The notes below the pieces were generated by a model that saw only the letters and a list, made by a program, of their open reading frames with translations, did no database searches and was not told the origin of the DNA. Positions 62,972 through 64,000 of a stretch of DNA of 64,000 bases are shown piece by piece. Made by a program: the position numbers and the translations under genes. Position 1 is the first letter of the stretch, and each line of letters starts with the position of its first letter. Source of the DNA: Microvirga aerophila (GTDB lineage Bacteria > Pseudomonadota > Alphaproteobacteria > Rhizobiales > Beijerinckiaceae); the NCBI RefSeq assembly GCF_003332305.1, contig NZ_QOIO01000025.1, positions 1 to 64,000 on the forward strand, written 5' to 3'.

Positions 62972-63050
62972 GCAAATCATTCCAGATGCCCACCCTCGCG
63001 GTGGTCTCCAAAGGCCCTCGAAGTTTCCAGCTTCGTGGGCCTTTTGCTTT
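62972..63050 (+). ncRNA. Antisense ctRNA candidate controlling repC
   Basis: About 75-80 nt on the strand opposite to repC, inside its leader. It has a first stem CCACC/GGTGG (near 62988-63004) and a final hairpin GGCCC-T-CGAAG/CTTCG-T-GGGCC (63013-63041) followed by TTTTGCTTT, a rho-independent end. In repABC plasmids a ctRNA of this kind between repB and repC represses RepC synthesis and sets copy number and incompatibility. Here it sits 90 bases before repC. Confidence 0.6.
63010..63050 (+). terminator. Terminator of the antisense RNA
   Basis: AAAGGCCC-T-CGAAG / CTTCG-T-GGGCCTTT hairpin with one mismatch, followed by TTTTGCTTT. Confidence 0.7.
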
Positions 63051-63056
63051 GCCTGA

Positions 63057-63269
63057 TTACGTCACCGTGTTTGGCTCCTTACCAACAAAGGTTGTCTCAA
63101 GGGCGTGGTTAATGGCTTCCTGACGCGTCTTAAAGCGGCCGCTCCCGACGGCACGGTCGATCGCTGCCCCAATAAGCTGAGGCACCCAAACGTTCATCTC
63201 CCGGTCTCCCCGTTCCCGACGAGTTTTCCGGAGCCGTTGAACGCGCTCGATCCCTTTCGTGTCAGGCAT
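63057..63269 (-). CDS. Small basic protein, possible ribbon-helix-helix
   Basis: 70 residues from the ATG at 63269. The sequence MPDTKGIERVQRLRKTRRER is followed by MNVWVPQLIGAAIDRAVGSG and FKTRQEAINHALETTFVGK. The second half has a strand followed by two helices, as in ribbon-helix-helix regulators, with a basic N-terminal segment before it. It lies between repC and the right edge on the same strand and may regulate the replication region; that is inference. The frame stays open upstream to 63356. Confidence 0.55.
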   Translation of the reverse strand: MPDTKGIERVQRLRKTRRERGDREMNVWVPQLIGAAIDRAVGSGRFKTRQEAINHALETTFVGKEPNTVT

Positions 63270-63836
63270 GGCATTCCACCCACAGCACTCCAGACAGTTA
63301 CGAGAAATGCCCGATTCTGAGACGGCTGTGGAGTCAGAGCGCAAGAATCCATTCACAATATCTGGATTCTCCGTTGGAAAACTCCTTTAAGCAGAATCAA
63401 TTAGCTCAAACGGCCGAATCAATTCGCAAGTAAAAGGCTGGTTCCGAACGGCTTGGCGTTTCGCACTTGATTCCGCGCTCAGAGTTGTAGAGTTGGTATC
63501 TCGGCTCCCATTCCAACCTTTTTCTCTTCAAGACTCAATGTTCAGTCATGAAGACTGCATATCGGCAAAATTCCTACCATCAATATTTGCGGTAGACTCA
63601 AGAGCCCAGCTTTTGGAGGAATGCCTGACAGGTATTCGTCTGCCTCACGACCGCAGCCGACCATGGAAACTCGAGGGAACTTGGTCATAGGCTGAGGGGT
63701 TGATCCACCCCATTGCACAGCGAAGAGACATTCTGACATCGAGATCGTGGATGCAGGGTGCTTCCGTGTTCTTCCGCTCCCTGGATATCGTCAGAACTGG
63801 CACAACGGCATCTCAACTTTGCACAAACGCGACATT
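63270..63836. other. Upstream region of the replicon, no gene supported
   Basis: About 570 bases, noticeably AT-rich compared with the rest. Several short frames are open but none has a recognisable product. An origin or partition site could lie here; no iterons were recognised. Confidence 0.4.
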
Positions 63837-64000
63837 TCAACTTGGTTGCCAGAGGCAATTTTCGTTCAACAAACGTTTTGACAAGAAGTCTGCGACCCTT
63901 GCTGCGCCTGGATCCGTGCTCAGGTTGATCCTCTTGCGGCCACCTGCCATCAGGTCCAGGATCTCGGCCGATGGCCGACCCGCTGTACTCAGGCACGACG
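63837..64000 (-). CDS. Partial gene at the right edge, possibly RepB/ParB-like C-terminus
   Basis: A minus-strand frame enters from beyond the window and ends in TGA at 63839-63837. The 54 residues include AGRPSAEILDLMAGGRKRIN, then STDPGAARVADFLSKRL and a polar end. The KRIxL...VADFLSKRL pattern recalls the C-terminal dimerisation end of RepB/ParB partition proteins, which would suit a repC neighbour. The overlapping frame 63685-63996 is less convincing. Low certainty because the main domain is outside the window. Confidence 0.35.
   Translation of the reverse strand, partial: SCLSTAGRPSAEILDLMAGGRKRINLSTDPGAARVADFLSKRLLNENCLWQPS

Noticed and set aside
63685-63996. 103-codon minus-strand frame at the right edge
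   Set aside because: It overlaps the more convincing RepB-like frame and runs into non-coding sequence with scattered cysteines and no family.
1-64000. CRISPR arrays and rRNA genes
   Set aside because: No regularly spaced repeats of CRISPR length, no cas-like protein and no rRNA sequence were seen.

Overview
The window looks like DNA from an alphaproteobacterium of the order Hyphomicrobiales (Rhizobiales), most likely a Microvirga/Methylobacterium-type organism. The signs are high GC, rhizobial-style promoters (CTGAAC-N17-CTATAT), GTTC-N7-GTTC LexA boxes, an imuA-imuB/dnaE2 mutasome, a Ku/LigD pair, a RepC replication protein, NepR-like and GcrA-like small regulators and large SAM-cyclase-ATPase proteins. 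A repC gene with an apparent antisense RNA lies at the right end, so the replicon is probably a plasmid or chromid, although it also carries two tRNA genes. The species assignment is inference.

Layout. 0-5.5 kb: an IS5-type transposase tail, a peptidoglycan-binding protein, a SWIB-domain protein beside a very basic Ser/Arg/Lys-rich protein, RNase HI, a small lipoprotein, a zinc-ribbon protein, then tRNA-Ile(CAU) and tRNA-Leu(UAG). 5.6-17.5 kb: an accessory island of poorly known genes, visibly more AT-rich. It holds a PD-(D/E)XK-type nuclease candidate, four tandem diverged paralogues (family A), three copies of a second family (family B, one decayed), two distant HUH-type Rep/relaxase-like nucleases and a resolvase remnant. 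Each HUH gene stands divergently about 375 bp from a family B gene, so the pair looks like a duplicated two-gene module. This is the least described part of the window. 17.7-18.3 kb: a VapBC toxin-antitoxin pair with a palindromic operator.

18.7-36 kb: a DNA-damage region. imuA-imuB (with LexA box), a histidine phosphatase, an NAD(P)H-hydrate dehydratase, ligD and ku on the opposite strand, small stress genes (DUF3606, a frameshifted DUF72 gene, a NepR-like protein, an L,D-transpeptidase, an atypical receiver), dnaE2 (with its own LexA box), a mini GcrA-like protein, anmK and an SRAP peptidase. ImuA, ImuB and DnaE2 act together in error-prone translesion synthesis, Ku and LigD in end joining, and SRAP at abasic sites. 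The mutasome genes are split by about 9.4 kb.

36-50 kb: a signalling cluster with four class III nucleotide cyclases of three architectures, interspersed with small exported proteins, a methyltransferase and a hydrolase, followed by a phytochelatin-synthase-like protease. 50-58 kb: a PLP decarboxylase, an ABC substrate-binding protein, a GNAT acetyltransferase, two methyltransferases and a beta-propeller protein, with five copies of a 24-25 bp intergenic repeat. 56.7-60.7 kb: insertion-sequence debris, namely a pntB fragment, a truncated transposase, a histidine kinase cut by a MITE-like repeat, and an IS701-type element with a G6 frameshift. 60.8-64 kb: a TadE/G-like pair and the replication region (repC, antisense RNA, a small basic protein and a partial gene leaving the window).
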